Origin: JAOUEA01 sp046732015
GTDB lineage: Bacteria > Actinomycetota > UBA4738 > HRBIN12
Assembly (NCBI GenBank): GCA_046732015.1
Contig: JBKPMF010000063.1
Location: 1 to 6,799, forward strand
Reading direction: 5' to 3'
Length of the DNA stretch: 6,799 nucleotides
This document shows positions 5,636 through 6,799 of this stretch, piece after piece (the stretch's first letter is position 1; every line of letters begins with the position of its first letter). Under the pieces are notes generated by a model. It saw nothing but the letters and a program-made list of their open reading frames with translations. It had not been told where the DNA came from and did no database searches. A program made the translations under genes and the position numbers.

Positions 5636-6505
5636 GTGGCGGTGATCGGCACCGGGCGCATGGGTGGGGCGATGGCCTCGTCCATCGTTCGGGGCGGGTT
5701 CGACGTCGTCCTGTGGAACCGCGACCCTTCGAAATCCGAGCGTCTCGCCGCATCCCTGGACATGCCCGTGGCGGCGACGGCGGCGGAAGCCGCGTCGAAA
5801 GCCGACGTCGTGGTGACCAGCCTCGCCGATGACGCGGCTCTCGAGCGCGTGTACCTGGGGGACGAGGGCGTGGTCGAAGGGCTGAAGCCCGGCACCGTCG
5901 CGCTCGACACCAGCACGGTCGATCCGCGAGCGGTCGCGCAGGTGGGCGATGCGGTCGACGCGACCGGGGCCGGGTTCCTCGACTGTCCCGTGTCGGGCAG
6001 CGTGAGCGTGGTGGAAGCCGGCATGCTCACGGTCATGGTGGGCGGCGAGGCCCATCTGCTGGAACGCGTGCGTCCGGTGCTCGACACGCTGGCCTCTCGC
6101 GTGATCCACGTGGGCCCCAGGGGGGCCGGTGCCGCCACGAAGCTCGCCGTCAACGGGCTGGTCCACGGCTTGAACGTCGCGCTGTCCGAAGCCCTGGTGC
6201 TGGCCGAGCGCGCCGGCGTCGACCGCACGACCGCGTACGAGGTGTTCGCGAGCGGTGCCGGCGGCGCGCCCTTCGTGCAGTACAAGCGCGAGGCCTACGA
6301 ACATCCCGACGACGTGACCGTGGCGTTCAGCCTCGACCTCGTCGAGAAGGACCTCGAGCTGATCACCGGGCTGGGCGATCGCGTACAGGCACCGATGCGC
6401 CAGGCCAAGACGTCCCTGGACATCGTGCACCGGGCCGTCGAGGACGGGTTCGGCGATCGCGACCTCAGCGCCGTCGCGGTGTACCTGCGAGGGGAGGGTC
6501 CCTGA
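5636..6505 (+). CDS. NAD(P)-dependent beta-hydroxyacid dehydrogenase (3-hydroxyisobutyrate dehydrogenase / tartronate semialdehyde reductase family)
   Basis: This 289-residue protein has normal family length. It opens with the Rossmann motif VIGTGRMGGAMA (3-14), and WNRD (27-30) at the end of the second strand favours NADP(H). The substrate-binding signature is DCPVSGS (116-122) followed by EAGMLTVMVGG (127-137). The catalytic lysine is Lys169 in GAGAATKLAVN, with Asn173 four residues on, and the helical C-terminal domain carries FSLDLVEKDLEL (231-242). Such enzymes interconvert a beta-hydroxyacid and its semialdehyde or ketone. Candidate substrates are 3-hydroxyisobutyrate, glycerate/tartronate semialdehyde, or succinic semialdehyde. 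A GTG at 5615 would add seven residues (EGTSST after the initiator) but has no ribosome-binding site; 5636 is preferred. The TGA overlaps the cupin ATG by one base (TGATG), so the two are translationally coupled. Next to a ureidoglycine-aminohydrolase-like cupin, a tartronate semialdehyde reductase role is attractive but inferred. Confidence 0.88.
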   Translation: MAVIGTGRMGGAMASSIVRGGFDVVLWNRDPSKSERLAASLDMPVAATAAEAASKADVVVTSLADDAALERVYLGDEGVVEGLKPGTVALDTSTVDPRAVAQVGDAVDATGAGFLDCPVSGSVSVVEAGMLTVMVGGEAHLLERVRPVLDTLASRVIHVGPRGAGAATKLAVNGLVHGLNVALSEALVLAERAGVDRTTAYEVFASGAGGAPFVQYKREAYEHPDDVTVAFSLDLVEKDLELITGLGDRVQAPMRQAKTSLDIVHRAVEDGFGDRDLSAVAVYLRGEGP

Positions 6506-6799
6506 TGGCCCACATCGTCAAGCTGCTTGACGACCTCGAGTTCCGCACATCCGCGGAGTTCGACGGACGCAGCAAGGGCTACACCACCGACGCGGTCGTG
6601 GACGAGCCGGGCGGCGGGGTGCAGATGGGATTCCGCGTCTCGCGTCTGGACGCGGGCGGCGCCGTCGAGGCGCACGTGCAGTCCTTCGAGGAATCGATCT
6701 ACGTCATGGAGGGCTCGCTGGTCCTCGACACCGTCGAGGGATCCACCCAGATGCTGGCGGGCGACTACGCGCTCGTCCCTGTGGGCATGACACACGCGC
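6505..6799 (+). CDS. Cupin protein resembling (S)-ureidoglycine aminohydrolase, cut by the window edge
   Basis: The first 98 residues are present and the frame is open to the edge. After a 40-residue N-terminal part, the cupin barrel shows RLDAGGAVEAHVQSFEESIYVMEG (about 47-70), LVLDTVEG (72-79), then GDYALVPVGMTHA (86-98). His57, Glu62 or Glu63, and His97 are likely metal ligands. The EAHVQSFEE...YVMEG and GDYALVPVG patterns recall the N-terminal half of AllE/UGlyAH-type bicupins, which release ammonia from ureidoglycine in allantoin breakdown; those are about 250 residues, so a second cupin would be expected downstream. The ATG shares one base with the dehydrogenase TGA and is preceded by GAGGGGAGGG, a strong ribosome-binding site. 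A generic single-domain cupin, such as an isomerase or dioxygenase accessory, is the alternative. The cupin fold is secure; the specific activity is moderate. Confidence 0.75.
   Translation, partial: MAHIVKLLDDLEFRTSAEFDGRSKGYTTDAVVDEPGGGVQMGFRVSRLDAGGAVEAHVQSFEESIYVMEGSLVLDTVEGSTQMLAGDYALVPVGMTHA

Noticed and set aside
4768..5832. Long + strand open frame (354 codons) opposite the SDR and crossing the divergent promoter
   Set aside because: It runs through the inverted repeat and into the dehydrogenase in the wrong frame; the composition is typical of a shadow.
5576..6430. Minus-strand open frames opposite the dehydrogenase (284 and 250 codons)
   Set aside because: Both are antisense to a gene with a full set of family motifs, and neither shows a domain.

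Overview
The window is GC-rich and densely coded, with short intergenic gaps, GTG starts, an ECF sigma factor paired with a membrane-tethered propeller protein, and TAnnnT-like -10 elements. This suggests a high-GC actinobacterium, possibly an Acidimicrobiia-like lineage. The lineage is inferred from style only; no rRNA or other marker is present. There are eight protein-coding genes. I saw no RNA genes, insertion sequences or CRISPR arrays.

Left block (136-2422, + strand): an alkaline-phosphatase-superfamily phosphodiesterase/phosphatase with all its metal-binding motifs, followed 10 nt later by a six-span membrane protein resembling the DUF4386 group. A -10-like TACACT lies in the loop of a small palindrome just upstream and supports the start at 136. 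The block ends in a convergent gap with a long imperfect hairpin.

Middle block (5499 down to 2539, - strand): a tightly packed four-gene unit transcribed leftward. Its order is an atypical short-chain dehydrogenase/reductase (SDR), an XRE-type regulator with a C-terminal cupin sensor, a small ECF sigma factor, and a single-pass protein with six PD40/TolB-like propeller repeats that is probably the anti-sigma factor. The junctions are TAG directly followed by ATG, a 40-nt gap, and an ATGA overlap. The gap holds a perfect 7-bp stem-loop abutting the sigma start. The SDR has a clear nucleotide-binding motif, but Ser, Tyr and Lys of the usual catalytic triad are all replaced.

Right block (5636 to beyond 6799, + strand): a beta-hydroxyacid dehydrogenase (3-hydroxyisobutyrate dehydrogenase/tartronate semialdehyde reductase family) overlapping by one base a cupin that resembles (S)-ureidoglycine aminohydrolase and runs off the window edge. 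Together they suggest a small catabolic pathway such as ureide/glyoxylate use, but the substrate is not proven.

The most striking non-coding feature is the divergent region 5500-5635. A perfect 13-bp inverted repeat (5525-5537 and 5598-5610) places the same TAGTGT -10-like hexamer in front of both divergent units. Each hexamer ends exactly 31 nt from a start codon, giving a mirror-image promoter pair. The simplest model is that the XRE-cupin regulator, or another dimeric factor, binds these arms and controls its own operon and the dehydrogenase-cupin operon together.
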